Assembly (NCBI RefSeq): GCF_963924675.1
Contig: NC_089234.1
Coordinates: forward strand, 60,485,153 to 60,549,152
Direction: 5' to 3'
DNA: 64,000 bases
Source of the DNA: Phocoena phocoena
Taxonomy: Eukaryota > Chordata > Mammalia > Artiodactyla > Phocoenidae
Positions 34,349 through 46,805 of this stretch are shown here, one piece after another (position 1 is the first letter of the stretch; each line of letters starts with the position of its first letter). Below the pieces are notes generated by a model. That model was not told the origin of the DNA. It ran no database searches and saw nothing but the letters and a program-made list of their open reading frames with translations. A program made the position numbers and the translations under genes.

Positions 34349-34690
34349 GGCTTCCCTGGTGGTGCAGTGGTTAAGAATCCGCCTGCCAATGCAAGGGACA
34401 CGGGTTCAAGCCCTGGTCCTGAAAGATCCCACATGCCGTGGAGCAGCTAAGCCTGTGCACCACAACTACTGAGCTTGTGCTCTAGAGCCCGCGAGTCACA
34501 ATTACTGAAGCCCACGTGCCTGGAGCCCGTGCTCTGCAACAAGAGAAGCTGTAGCAATGAGAAGCCCATGCACCTCAACGAAGAGTAGCCCCTGCTTGCC
34601 ACAACTAGAGAAAGCCCGTGTGCAGCAGCGAAGACCCAATGCAGCCAAAGATAAATAAAAATAAATAAAATTTAAAATAAATAAATAAAT
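34349..34690 (+). mobile_element. CHR-type SINE, long form
   Basis: Complete: tRNA-like head, 'acaactactgagcttgtgct', 'agagaagctgtagcaatgag', 'gaagacccaatgcagccaaa' and an (AAATAAAT)n tail. 17-bp TSD AAAATTAGCATGAATAG / AAAATTAGCATGAGTAG (34332-34348, 34691-34707), one mismatch. Confidence 0.96.
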
Positions 34691-35079
34691 AAAATTAGCA
34701 TGAGTAGCAGAAAAATGTGGCATTTAGAAAGGAACCTGTGACAAGACATCTTGCCAAAATACGGCCCACTCTTGCTTTGCTCTGTTAGTGATAAAATATG
34801 GCTCTGTCTCCATTCTTTTTTTTTTTTCCCATGGGTTTAGAATGCAAGTTTTATATTTGAATCCCCATTGAAACAAATATGTTAATCTTAGAAAAGTATT
34901 TAGTTATATGCCAATAAAATTATCCCTAGAGCCCCCAGTGATAGTCATGCCCCATTCTGGAAAACACTACCATAGCGAATTACTGGAGGTATCCTGGGGA
35001 GGTAGGATGAGGCCACTGTTTGTTGAGCAAAGGTCATCTGTGTCCCAAGTAAGCTGCTTGCTGCTGTTCATAATTCTCT

Positions 35080-35215
35080 GAACCCCAGACCTACCAGCAT
35101 ATTGGATATTATCTTTCCTGGCTGGCAACACTTTGCTGGCTCCCTGTTCTCTTCTAGATAGAAGAGTAAATGCCTTAACATAACCTACAAGGTCCTTGGG
35201 GATACTGGGATAGGC
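35080..35215 (+). repeat. L2 fragment, sense
   Basis: 'ttgctggctccctgttctct ... gaagagtaaatgccttaaca ... cctacaaggtcc' follows the L2 3' half. Confidence 0.5.
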
Positions 35216-35224
35216 CTACCGTGG

Positions 35225-35555
35225 CCCCATCAGGCTGGTGAAGAGAGGGGGACGGGAGACAGGGAGGATCTCCTGGAGGAAGTGACATTTGAGCTGAAGT
35301 CTACCGACTTACGGGAGAGAACTACGTGATGGTGGCGAAGAGCTTTTTTAGGTAGAAGGAACAGCATGTGCAAATTTCCTGAGGCAGGAAGGAACAATGT
35401 GCATGTGAGCACCTGAAAGAGGCACTAGAGGAAGAGTCAGGGAGAGGAGTGTTTCAGGGACCAGACCCTGCCTGCAGTCCCTGGAGGCATCACAAGCATT
35501 GTGATCTTAATGCTGTGCCTTATGAGGAGCCATTTAGAGCTTCAAGAACGGTGAC
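35225..35555 (-). repeat. L2 fragment, antisense
   Basis: 'gaagtgacatttgagctgaa', 'aggaacagcatgtgcaaatt' and 'ttatgaggagccatttagag' are the reverse L2 body. It abuts a sense L2 piece. Confidence 0.6.
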
Positions 35556-35580
35556 TTCAGTTACTTGAATAACAAATACT

Positions 35581-35790
35581 TTTTTTTTTTTTCTCTTGCG
35601 CTACGCGGGCCTCTCACTGCTGTGGCCTCTCCCGCTGAGGAGCACAGGCTCCGGACGCGCAGGCTCATCGGCCATGGCTCACGGGCCCAGCCGCTCCGCG
35701 GCACATGGGATCCTCCCAGACCGGGGCACGAACCCGCGTCCCCTGCATCGGCATGCAGACTCTCAACCACTGCACCACCAGGGCAGCCCC
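35581..35790 (-). mobile_element. CHR-type SINE, shortened poly-A form, antisense (first of a tandem pair)
   Basis: Poly-T, 'gctacgcgggcctctcactg' to 'caccaccagggcagcccc'. Bounded by AACAAATACT at 35571-35580 and 35791-35800. Confidence 0.93.
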
Positions 35791-35800
35791 AACAAATACT

Positions 35801-35992
35801 TTTTTTTTTTTTCTGGTACGCGGGCCTCTCACTGTTGTGGCCTCTCCCGTTGCGGAGGACAGACTCTGGACGCCATGGCTCACGGGCCTAGCCGCCCCAC
35901 GGCATGTGGGATCTTCCTGGACCGGGGCACAAACCCGTGTCCCCTGCATCGGCAGGCGGACTCTCAACCACTGCGCCACCAGGGAAGCCCCC
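35801..35992 (-). mobile_element. CHR-type SINE, shortened form with deletion, antisense (second of the pair)
   Basis: Poly-T, 'ggtacgcgggcctctcactg' to 'gccaccagggaagccccc'; lacks the 'gcgcaggctcagcggc' segment. Bounded by AACAAATACTTTTT at 35791-35804 and 35993-36006. Confidence 0.92.
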
Positions 35993-36914
35993 AACAAATA
36001 CTTTTTGAACAGCTACTTCAGGGGGAGCACTGGGGTTTTTAATAGAACAAGACTCTCATGGTCCCTGCCATCAGGAAACTTACATTCTTTTAAAGACAAA
36101 AGTTATACATATGCATGGTTTAAAGAAATAACAAGTATTATAAGGTTTTCTATGAAAACAGAAGGCAGTCCAGTACATTTCCCCCCTTTTCCACTTTCAC
36201 AGTCTGCCTCCATTCTTGATGATTACAAAACAAAACTTGAGCAAATGGGAGATGCAGGAAATCATTAGGGGCTTTTCATATTTTGCTAGTAATAGAAATA
36301 ACGTATTAAGTGTTAAAAATCTGAAAGACTTCTGACAGGTGATTGAGCAATTTCTTAGAGCATCAGATATATAAGGAAAAGTGCAGTTTGAAATGCTTCA
36401 GTTTGGTTTGGTACTATCTTGTTTTAGATTATTGGGTTGGGGGCAGGGGAAGATTCACATCCAAGCAGTATTTCACCAAAACTTATCCTCTGAATTTGTT
36501 TTATGTGTCACTTTGCCTGGAAAGTGAAATCTTAAAACACTGATGAGAGCAACTAAAGATATGACTGTCAGTGAGGCACAACCATCGTTAAAATGAAACT
36601 GGAAAATGAACAGTTGGCTGATTTTTGATAGAGCCAACATCTGTTCTAGAAAGATGCACCCTCCCTGGTCTGTTGCTCTGTTCATACAAGATGTTTTTTT
36701 TTCTCCCTTCACTCTCTTTTGAATTTATGTTTATTGGTTATTCATCTTTGCAGTGGTACTGGGATACTTCATGCCTTGTCTTTGCTCAGGCAGGGAATGA
36801 TGGGTTTGGAAAGTCTAACCTAACACAAAGACAAGAAATAGGCAAAGACAATAAGAGTAAAAAAGAATTATGAGATTAAAATTACTTTTCTTCAAATCAT
36901 TTCTGGTTTTTATC

Positions 36915-37010
36915 AGGATGAAAAGTATTTTATTGAATACCTGCTGAAGATAAAACACTAAGCTATGTGCTTGGTGCATTTGTGGGGGATGGGGATAAAT
37001 ATTCGATTGT
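36915..37010 (-). repeat. L2 3'-end fragment, antisense
   Basis: 'agtattttattgaatacctg ... gctatgtgcttggtgcattt' suggests a reverse L2 terminus; diverged. Confidence 0.4.
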
Positions 37011-37174
37011 TTGGTCCCTCTGATCCCATTCCTATGAACTCTTTTGACAAGATGCCTGTTACTATTGTGGGGAATATTTATTTCTTTTATATATTCATTT
37101 GTAGGAGTCTAGTGTATCATTTTGGGTGTAGTTCACAACTGAAGGGAGTTGGATTATGGTTCACTTCAGTCTGT

Positions 37175-37595
37175 TTTTTTTTTTAAGTTGTGGTAAAATA
37201 TACGTGACATAGATTTACCATTCTAACCACTTTAAGTGTATAATTCAGTGTCATTAATAAGCACGTTCACATTGTTGTATAACCATCACCACCATCCATC
37301 TCCAGAACTTTTTCACCATCCCAAATTGAAACTGTGTACCCATTAAACAGTAACTCTTCATTCTCCCCTCCCCTCCGCCCTTGGCAACCATAATTCTACT
37401 TTCTGTCTCTATGAATTTGGCTCTATAGGTACCACATATAAGTGGAATTATACAGTATTTACCTTGATTCTGGCTTATTTCAGTTATATAATGTTTCCAA
37501 GTTTCATACACATTGTAGCATGTATCAGGATTTAGTTTCTTTTTAAGACTGAGTAATATTCCATTGTATGTATATATTCCATTGTGGTTTTTTAG
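37175..37595 (-). repeat. L1M 3'-UTR fragment, antisense
   Basis: 'ttaagttgtggtaaaatata', 'cattgttgtataaccatcac' and 'gactgagtaatattccattg' are landmarks of the reverse L1M 3' UTR. Confidence 0.8.
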
Positions 37596-37599
37596 CTAC

Positions 37600-40500
37600 A
37601 GTGTAAACACACCAGTAACCAAATATAAATCTGCACCTAGAGATGGTGACAGGGCACTGTATTCTTTGAGACAGCCTATTGTTTAGAGACCAGGCCAAAT
37701 GAAACCATATTAGATTAGGTGGCTTGGTGCCAGCAATGTCTAAGTGTTATTCCAAATGTTAGAGGACATTGTGGAAAGAGAAAAGAAGTGAGAGTGAACT
37801 TCACCATGTGATGAAGCTGTGACAATTTCTTAAGAAATCATGTCCTCTTTCCCATATCTCAATGGTGAAACAGTTTTAGAACTAATGCTCATAGATGAAC
37901 ATTATTATTACAAAATAAAAGTAGAAAAACAAGATGTAAGTAAACCAGAATTCCAGTTCAAAGTTTGCACTCTCAGTTGTAGGTTAAAACATTGATACCA
38001 GTTTGTTAAATTGTAGAGGTCTTGCAACTCCTGTGGTGTGTGTGGGGATGATAACCCTATCCCTCTTCCAGGGCCTTTTGTCTGACATTTAGCCCACACC
38101 TTTGCAGAGGGGAAGGAGGTCATCTGGGCTGGATTACAGGCAAGTAAGTAAGTGTGTGTCATAATAGATAATGTTCCAGTGGTGCTACTGAAGGCAGGTT
38201 TCCTGTGGTCCTGAAAGAGGACAAAATAAATATTTCACGTCTCGTTGTCTAATAAGATGAGATGACTTAGTTGAAAATCTAAGATAACATGTGGCAACCT
38301 CTCTCTCACCTTACAAGGAAGCATTTCAAACAGCTATTTTTTGGACAGCTCTTATTTATATGTATATATGCTCTTGCCGGTGCCTGATGTTGCCAAGGGA
38401 CATCTGATTTGCTCTTTAACTTTTCTTGTTGCTGTTCTCCTGTTGGAAAAGTTGGAGTGGAGGTGGCTGCACCTGATGACCTTTCCTCTTTTCTCACTGT
38501 TCTTGTTCTGAATTTGTCACTTGGCACACTAGTCAGCCTCTTTGTGCCCTGCCTCCCTAAAGCCATTTGCCTAGCGACCCCCAGGCTGAGCAGAAATCAT
38601 CTCTGCTCCTTTTTGCTGACTTGCACTTCCTGTCTCATATATAATACAGAGATCAAACACTTACCTCCTGTTGCTATTGTTTGAGGGACAATTATGAGTA
38701 ATCCCTGAGGGAAGATGACCAAACTGAAAGTAAGAGTGGTAACAGATTTGAATGAGCATCAAGCAGTCTCCTTCTGAGGGAAAGAATTTATCTGCAGAAA
38801 CATTATCTAGATTAGTTCTGAAAGGGCATCTGCCCCTAGGGTTGGTGGTCACAGGCTTAGGGCATTGAAGAGACCCTGCTAGCCAGCAGCCACCTGGGGC
38901 AGTTTTTCCCTAGTGAAGCAGTAATATCCATGCCTGAAGGCAGGGCTTTTTCTGGAAGAAATTTTGCAGCAAACTCAACTCCCAGCAGCCCATCTCTGAT
39001 GCTAATTCTACCTGCTGCTGTGGAAACCAGCAGAGCGTGCTGCTGTGTGCTGAGATGAGGTCTGGGTTCTTCAGCCATGTCAGCACAGCCTCTTCTCTCC
39101 TGTCTCCTACTTCCACCCACATTTTTTTATTGCTACTTTTTAAAACTGAAAGACTCTGCAGGGAGGGGAAGTCCTTTGGCATTTTGAGTATTGAGGTGCT
39201 CAGCAGAACTGCCTGGCATCCTGTTTGTATATAGCAGTTTTAATTCACTCTCTAATAGGTCATTTGACCTTACCAGCAGAGCCTTAAACTTGATAATCCT
39301 CACGTCAGCAGTGAGGCTCAGGGCAAACATCCAAAAGTGCAACCCTGCGTGATTGTTTGAAGGAGGTGTTAAAGCCTTCATTCCCTGGCTGTTTGGCTTC
39401 TGCCTGGCGCCTCTTCAGGTCGGGCCTATAACATTCCTTGTGCTCTCTGCAGCTGAGAGAGGCAGGTGGTTTGGGAGAGCAGAATCAAAGAGGGAAGTTC
39501 ACGTTCCCATTCTGTGTGAGCGGCTTGATAATGTTCCTATGCCACTGCAGTCAGTGGGCAGACTTAGGCTCTGGTGACATGCGAGCTTTTTGGTACTGTT
39601 TTAATGGAGATGCCCAAAGCAGGAGTGATGTGCTGATAGGTTGAAAAATCATAGCTGATACACTGATTACATTCTTCTTGCTCTTTCCTTTTAGAGGTAA
39701 TTGATGATAAGAATTACTCCTCCCACAGACTGGCCTTGACTTGCTCCCTTGATCTGAGGTGCCCTCGGCCTTTTGGAAGTACATTATGTCCTATTTTTAT
39801 TGGCTATTATTAGCTATCATTATTGGCTCTCTCACCACTGATCACTGCAGTTTGAGGTTTCAGATTAGATGTGGTATCTCAGGCGGAGTTAGGGCTGTAT
39901 TTGGAGATGACTCTAGGATAGTAACCACCTAACAATCACATTGTCTTTTATTCTGAAGTAGATGTTTCTATTCCATTCTTTAAAAATATAGCCCTGTGAA
40001 ACCAGTTGATGACTGCAGAGACTGTAAGCTATCAGAGTTCCTTCTAGACCTTTTCTTTTTTTCTTTTAAGGAAGCTGCTTTTTGTCATGTAATGATGCAT
40101 TGGATGTTATAGTTGGTGAGTGACAATAATAGAGCTCAAAATTCCATCTGATAATTTATCTTCCTGTAACTGCAGAATATCCTTGTAAGGTATTGTCCCT
40201 GTTCAAAGGTGGAAAAATTGAGGGAGAGAGTAGCTATGTGGTTATTGATAGGAAAGCATTGAAGTCTAGTTTGCCCTAAGAACTGTTTTGATCTCTCTCT
40301 TCAATAGAAAAGAAGTTTCTACCTTTGGTTTCCAGGTGAAGTTGGGTATGTTTGTGTATACGTAGAGTGGCATGGCTTACCTTAGTGTGAATAGGCTCCA
40401 TTGTGTTCTTTTGTGACGATTTAGAAAGAATCAATGTGAGTGCAGCCTGTGTAAATAGTTTCAAGTAGATGGAAGGTGTTTTTGACCTGATGTGTTAGAT

Positions 40501-41760
40501 CACCATTTTCCTTCTTGTCTCTTCACATCTCTCATATTTGCTCTCTTCAAGAGTAATCTTGCACGTAGCCAGAAGAAAAATGCAAGGTATGGGAAGGCTT
40601 GAGAATTTGAATTGCCTGGTACCTTGGCAGAAACTCAGAATCATTTTTTTAGGTTTGGGGAGTTTTAACCAACAAAACTTACCTGTGGGAAAGGAAAAAA
40701 CTTACTTGTGATCCTAATTCTAAGTGACATTGGCAATATGACATATGAAGAGCTGTGATAGTTTTCAAGTCTATTATATTTTTAGGCTGTTGTCCATATC
40801 TTTCTGTTTACTACCTAAAGTCTTATCATTTTTGTACCTGGAGGTACAATTTTGTGAAGAATGCTTCTGAAATATACCATTATTTGTTTTGTTGTTTTTC
40901 AATTAGAATCTTCCAAGGGCTGTGATTATAGTTTTTTCACATTACTTATCTTTCTTGGCCACAAAACCAAGTGGACGCTTCCTTTGCTGTCTGATTGCAT
41001 ATGCATAGCCCAAGGATAGGACTTCTTCCCCACTTGGCATTCTTTGGTACAGATTTGTTATTCAGATTGTGAGACAAATGCACACTGCCATGTGGACATG
41101 GCCTTCTACTGGCCTGTGTTCTAGGCCTGGTCCCAGGAACTCTTAAATTTATATCACAATGTTAGTGGTCCTAGCCTGTCTCTGTTTCTTATCTTTTAAA
41201 TGGGGATAATAATGCTGAGCTTGGGTTTATGTCACAGTGATTTTTTTGAAGGGTTAATGAGCTGGGCTTTGTGAGATACTTTTTAGATCCTTAGATGAAA
41301 GGTGTTATTTAGCCTCAGCAAGGCTTTCTGTGGGAGTACCTTCCAAAGAGCTCAAAGTGCTTGTCAGACTGTCTTCCATTCATCCTCATACCATCCCTGG
41401 TAGGGAGGTAGGTGGGGGAGCATTATTATTAAGTACAAAATAGTGTTATTACTGTTACTTTTATCTGTAAACAGGGGGTAATTGTGAGAAATAGAAGTTG
41501 GTAAAACAGATTATAGAAGAAAAACACTGGGAAAACTTCAAAGTAGCATGCGTTTGCCATTCCTGTTTACTTTAGGTTTCAGAAGTCTAATTGCCATACA
41601 TGAAAACAATAGAAATAATCCCTTCTTGGGGGAGAAACAGGACCCGCTGCATCCTTCTAAATCCTTGCATTAATTGAACACCAGTACTTACTTTCATTTG
41701 TACCAGATTATGTACTAAGGGTTAGTTTAACTTGCACATACCAGGAATGACTATAAATTT
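37600..41760. other. Repeat-poor block inside the last ASCC1 intron
   Basis: About 4.2 kb in which I recognise no SINE, LINE, LTR or DNA transposon and no convincing ORF. The surrounding intron is repeat-dense. It may contain constrained regulatory sequence, but nothing in the sequence itself proves this. Confidence 0.5.
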
Positions 41761-41792
41761 CATAGGACTTAACATTTTAAAAAAATTGTATA

Positions 41793-42099
41793 AGGACCTC
41801 CCTGGTGGTGCAGTGGTTAAGAATCTGCCTACCGATGCAGGGGACATGGGTTCAATCCCTGGTCCGGGAGGATCCTACATGCCACGGAGCAACTAAGCGC
41901 GTGCGCCACAGCTACTGAGCCTGCGGTCTAGAGCCCGCGAGCCACAACTACTGAAGCCCGTGCTCTGCAAGAAGAGAAGCCACCGCAATGAGAAGCCCGT
42001 GCACCGCAATGAAGAGTAGCCCCTGCTCACTGCAACTAGAGAAAGCCTGCGCACGGCAATGAAGACCCAACGCAGCCAAAAATAAATAAATAAATAAAT
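41793..42099 (+). mobile_element. CHR-type SINE, long form
   Basis: Full long-form order with (AAAT)n tail. TSD AAATTGTATA / AAACTGTATA (41783-41792, 42100-42109). Confidence 0.93.
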
Positions 42100-42194
42100 A
42101 AACTGTATAGTTGATTTACAATATTGTATTAGTTTCAGGTGTACAGCAGAGTGATTCAGTATTTTTATAGAGTATGCTCCATTTAAAGTTATTT

Positions 42195-42316
42195 TAGGAC
42201 TTCCCTGGTGGTCCAGTGGTTGAGACTCCATGCTTACACTGCAGGGTGTATGGGTTTGATCCTGGTGGGGGAACTAAGATCCCGCATGCCACATGGTGCG
42301 GCCAAAAAAAAAAAAA
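42195..42316 (+). mobile_element. CHR-type SINE, short form, inside L1
   Basis: 'ggacttccctggtggtccag' head and poly-A tail. Perfect 10-bp TSD AAAGTTATTT (42185-42194, 42317-42326), which is L1 3' UTR sequence. Confidence 0.94.
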
Positions 42317-42678
42317 AAAGTTATTTCAAAGTAATGGCTGTAATTCCCTATGCTGTACAATATATCCTTGTTGCTTATCTATTTTATACATAGTATTTTG
42401 TGTCTCTTAATCTCATACTCCTATCTTACCCCTCCCCACTTCCCTCTCCTCACTGCTGTCCACTAGTTTGTTTTCTATATCTGTGAGTCTTTTTCTGTTT
42501 TGCTATGTGCATTCATTTCTTTTATTTTTTAGATTTTACATATAAGTGATAACATATAGTATTTGTCTTTTTCTGTCTGACTTATTTAACTAAGCATAAT
42601 ACTCTCTTGGTCCATCCACATTGTTGAAAATAACAGAATTTCATTCTTTTTTATGGCACAGTAATAGTCCTGTATATA

Positions 42679-42679
<1 letters not shown>

Positions 42680-42711
<32 letters not shown>
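42680..42711. repeat. (AC)n microsatellite
   Basis: Uninterrupted AC dinucleotide run of about 16 units inside the antisense L1 3' UTR. Likely polymorphic. Confidence 0.95.
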
Positions 42712-42713
<2 letters not shown>

Positions 42714-42956
42714 TATATGTATATACCACATTCTTTATTCATTCATCTGCTGATAGATAGAGTTTGCTTCCGTATCTTGGCTATGATGTAATAGTGCTGC
42801 TGTGAACATTAAGGTACATATATATTTCTGAATTAGTGTTTTGAAATTTGGGGGGCATATATCCCCAGGAGTGGAATGGCTGGATCATATGGTAACTCTA
42901 TTTTAGTTTTATAAGGAACCTCCATACTGTTTTCCATAGTGGCTGCACGAGTTTAC

Positions 42957-43005
42957 AGGGGGGTTCCCTTGTAGAGGGGTTCCCTTGTAGAGGGGGTCCC
43001 TTTTC
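42957..43005. repeat. Short tandem repeat of a ~17-bp unit in L1
   Basis: Nearly three copies of GGGGTTCCCTTGTAGAG in a row, a local slippage expansion inside the L1 fragment. Confidence 0.85.
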
Positions 43006-44907
43006 TCCACATCCTCACCAACATTTGTTATTTATAGACTTTTTGATGATAGCCATTCTGACAAGTGTGAGGTGTTATCTTATTGTTGTTTTGATTTGCA
43101 TTTGCCTGATAATTAACGTTGTTGAACATCTTTTCATGTGCCTTTTAGCCATCTGTATGTCTTTGGGAAAATGTCTGTTCAGGTCTTCTGCCCATTTTTT
43201 AATTGGGTTTTTTTGTTATTGAACTGTATGAGCTGTTTGTATAGTATGGCTATTAACCCCTTGTCAGCCATATCATTTGCAAATATTTTCTCCCATTCAT
43301 TAGGTTGTCTTTTCATTTTGTCACTGGTTTCCTTTGCTGTGCAAAAGCTCTTAAATTTAACTAGATCCCATTCGTTCATTTTTGCTTTCATTTATTTTGC
43401 CAGGACTTACATATTTCGAATCTTCATTTTAGACTTCAAAACTGAATTTCCTCTTTTTGAAGTCAAATCAGATACCAGATAGTTCACTGAGGCCACCCAG
43501 CACAAGAAATAGATTTTCTTAAAGGAGAGATCTTTGAAGAGAGTGACCACTACTTTGTCTAAGATTGAAGAAAGAGAGCGAGCCTCATTTGGGAAGCCCA
43601 ATGGACAGGGATCCCCAACATGTCTGTCATTATGCTGTTGAGGATTGGCCATTCATTCAGTTTTGTAGCTTGAGGTCACAGATATTAGGAGGTTCCTCTT
43701 TACTCTCCTCCCTAACTCTCGCTGAGATTTTGAGGCTCATCTTTGCAGCCTAGTCACATGTGGAATTATTTCTGGTCTTTTATGGTTGTTTCATAGAGCC
43801 TGAGAGGAAGGAGTAGAAGGTCTGAAATGAATGCAAGGGAAAATGACCACAGTTAGCCCTTAAATCTTGCTTTTTGTTTTCTTTCAGTGTATACCACTAC
43901 ACTACCAAAAATCAGTAATTTCTTCTGTGTTCTCCCTAGGAAACAAACATGTACAAACTAAAAATGGTAGGCTTCACAGATCATGTGAGCAAGGGACAGC
44001 AGGATGGTTAGATCTTTGTCTCGAGATTCTGTCAGGGAAGCTTTGGTTTTGACTAAAAACCTTTCATCTTGGTGGTCCACATTTGTCTCTTGGTAATAGG
44101 AAAACTTTAATTTTCTGAAGATAACTGTGAGTGGTCAATAAAGGATAGCAGCTGTATGCTTAACAGTTTTCAAATGTCATACTTAACACTTAACTTGGGT
44201 TTTAAATTTTCTTAAATTGTCCAAATCAGTACTTATTACTTACAAGTGATATCACAAATATTGGCAGTCTTAAATTCTATGTTTGTTTCCTTATCAAATA
44301 TTTGTAGTTTCGTGCAGCTGTTCATTGTTTTGTTCCTTTACGACAGGCTTTAAAAAATGCTGGCTTCCAACACAACAGGGCTCTGTGTGTGCATCAGAGA
44401 GAAATGTTTTCAGAAAGAAAAAGGTTTAGGTTTCAAAATCCCCAAGGAATTGTTATAAAACAACAGTGAGGGGAAAAAACTCAATATGATTTAAATACCT
44501 TGCCATGGTTCTTTTTTAATTTAAATTTTTCCTGTTAGGTCTTTTATTTTCTAAACAATAGACCACTTTGCTCTTCTTGAACTACTTTAGCCTATAAAGA
44601 ACAACCAAGTTTCTTTTTTTAAACGTGTAGTTTAAGCTTTTTCCTCTTCTCCATTCAGGTACCTAATTAAATGGAGCCATTTAGTTGATTTGTGCTTATT
44701 TTCATCCAGAATTCAATTAAAATTCTTCTAGCTGAACTATAGCCATCTGATTCTTAAACGAGGTCCAGGATAAGAAGTGACAATGAAAGTAGGAATAACA
44801 AGGAAAAAATATGTTCATTTCAGTCTTTGGGAGTTTTGTGAGTCAAGCTTAATCTCCGTGGTTTAACAGGGCCAGGTTTTAAGGGGCATCACCCACAAGG
44901 AGAGGCT

Positions 44908-45534
44908 GTAGAGTACAGAGGTTAAAGAGTTCAGACTTCAGAGTTAGGCTACCTGGGTTTGAATATTTTTTTCTTTTTATAATTGAAGTATAGTTGATGT
45001 ACAGTGTTGTGTTAGTTTCAGGTGTACAGCAAAGTGATTCAGTTATACATACATATATATCTTTTTTTTTTCAGATTCTTTTCTCATGTAGATTATCACA
45101 CAATATCGAGTGTAGTTCCCTGTGCTATACAGTAGGTCCTTGTTGGCTATCTATTTTGTGTATAATAGTGTATATATGTTAATCCCAAACTCCTAATTTA
45201 TCCCTCCCCCACCTTTCCCCTTTGATAATCATAAATTTGTTTTCTATGTCTGTGGGTCTGTTTCTGTTTTGTATATAAGTGCTGGGTTTGAATCTTAATT
45301 TCCTTTTCTTTTTCTTTTCCAGCTTTATGAATGTCAATTTTCCACTGTTTACTTGCTGTGTATTCTTGGGCAAGTTACTTTAGCCTTTTAAATTTCAGCT
45401 TCAACCCTAAAATGGGGGTTAATAATAGTATCTGCTTCTTGGGGTTGTGAGGAGGCAGTCAGATGATCACATAGAGCCCGAAGTATAATGCCTGGCATGC
45501 ATGCTTGCTCAGTAAACTTTAGCTCTTATGATCT
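44908..45534 (+). repeat. MIR split by an L1 insertion
   Basis: Left part 44908-44964 ('gagtacagaggttaaagagt ... ctacctgggtttgaat') and right part 45282-45534 ('tacttgctgtgtattcttgg', 'taatgcctggcatg') form one MIR. A 317-bp L1 piece separates them. Confidence 0.85.
44965..45281 (-). mobile_element. L1 3'-UTR insertion, antisense, with TSD
   Basis: 'aattgaagtatagttgatgt', 'ggtgtacagcaaagtgattc' and 'ctatacagtaggtccttgtt' are the reverse L1 3' UTR. Perfect 12-bp TSD CTGGGTTTGAAT (44953-44964, 45282-45293). Confidence 0.93.
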
Positions 45535-46129
45535 TTACTTCATTAGTGTTGTTGTCAACATATATATCTGTTGTTCACCTTGATTTTTTAATATATAACA
45601 ATATTGGCATTAGGTAACTTTGTTTTAAAAATGTTACGATATTTTTGAGTTTATAAAAATTTAAATTGACATGGTAAAAATCACCATAAGTAAAGTCAAA
45701 AGACAGATGACAAATTGGGGGAAAATATATTTGCAGTTCATCACACAGAGTTCATTTCCCTAATACATAGAGAACTACTACTCAATTTAAAAAGTAGACA
45801 GTTGTAAACTGTTTATGGTGATGTGCTTCCACTTAACTGTGCTACGGATTTCATGTCTTTAATATATATTCTCAGAGCATACCAGGCAGACCCTTGGTTG
45901 GAGAAGGGCTTGAGACACACAGCTAAAGACACAGAATGAGTGTGTAAACAGATCTGAATTTTTTTTGTTTTTCCCCATAAAATAGCTCCCACTCAGAAAT
46001 GTTCTGTCGCTATCAGTGGTACCCTCACATATCCCTTTACCCTGTCATCCATGACTTTTCTCATCTTCTTTTTGTATCTCCTTCCTCTCATCCAGAAAAT
46101 CACGGAGTCTGTTCTGTGTTTCATTCATA

Positions 46130-46690
46130 GTATTAACATCTGCTCCAATCTTTCCAGGCCCACTACTACTATTTTTAGTCAGTAGACACTCAGTATCTCA
46201 CAGTTTAACTGCTACCCTGGTCTCCTTTTCTTTCTTCTCTTGTTCCTTTCTCCAGTCAGCACAATCAATATGCCACACCCAGATTAATTTCCCTTGGTTT
46301 TCATCTTGGGTCACCAGCTTACTCAGAAGCCTTCAGTGTTTCCCCACCGTCTAGAATGAAGTCTAACTTCTGAACCTGACCCTCAGGGCCCCCCTTAATC
46401 TGATTTTCTCTCCTTATGTCTCTAGCCTTAGTCTTCTCACTGCTTCTTTTTAGGAACCCTCCATGACATCTAACCTGGCCTACTTGACCCTCCATATACC
46501 CATTTCCGCCTTCATGCTGCCCTCCCTCCTCCTCTTCACTAAGTCTTAGACTTGCTACAAGGCCCAGCTCAGTTTCTGACTCTTCCAGATGGCTTTTCTA
46601 GATGCCCCAGCCCTCTACATCCATTGTTTTCTTACCTCCCGCTGCATTTATTAATTGCCTTTACCTCTCCTCCCACACTTAACCTTTGCC
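46130..46690 (+). repeat. L2 fragment
   Basis: 'actcagaagccttcagtgtt', 'agaatgaagtctaacttctg', 'cctcttcactaagtcttaga' and 'ggcccagctcagtttctgac' are L2 3'-half landmarks. Confidence 0.7.
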
Positions 46691-46714
46691 ACCTATATTG
46701 TTTTAGGTAAACTT

Positions 46715-46805
46715 TAATTGAGTACATAATACAGTAACTTTTCACAAGGTGAACACACCCGTGTCATCAACATGCCTCTCTTCTGACACATACCCCATCC
46801 TCCCT
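46715..46805 (-). repeat. L1M 3'-UTR-like fragment, antisense
   Basis: 'gtgaacacacccgtgtcatc' resembles the reverse L1M 3' UTR; short and diverged. Confidence 0.4.

Larger units (their letters stand above)
41776..43401 (-). mobile_element. L1 3' part, antisense, carrying two SINEs
   Basis: From the right end the minus strand encodes a decayed ORF2 piece ([39 protein letters not shown]) and continues through the L1 3' UTR to about 42100. Candidate TSD AGGACTTAACAT (41764-41775) / AGGACTTACAT (43402-43412). Stops and indels show that it is old. SINEs at 41793-42099 and 42195-42316 inserted later. Confidence 0.82.

Noticed and set aside
35596..36268. ORFs of 148 and 187 codons
   Set aside because: They are translations of the two tandem CHR SINEs; similar pseudo-peptides appear at most SINE copies.
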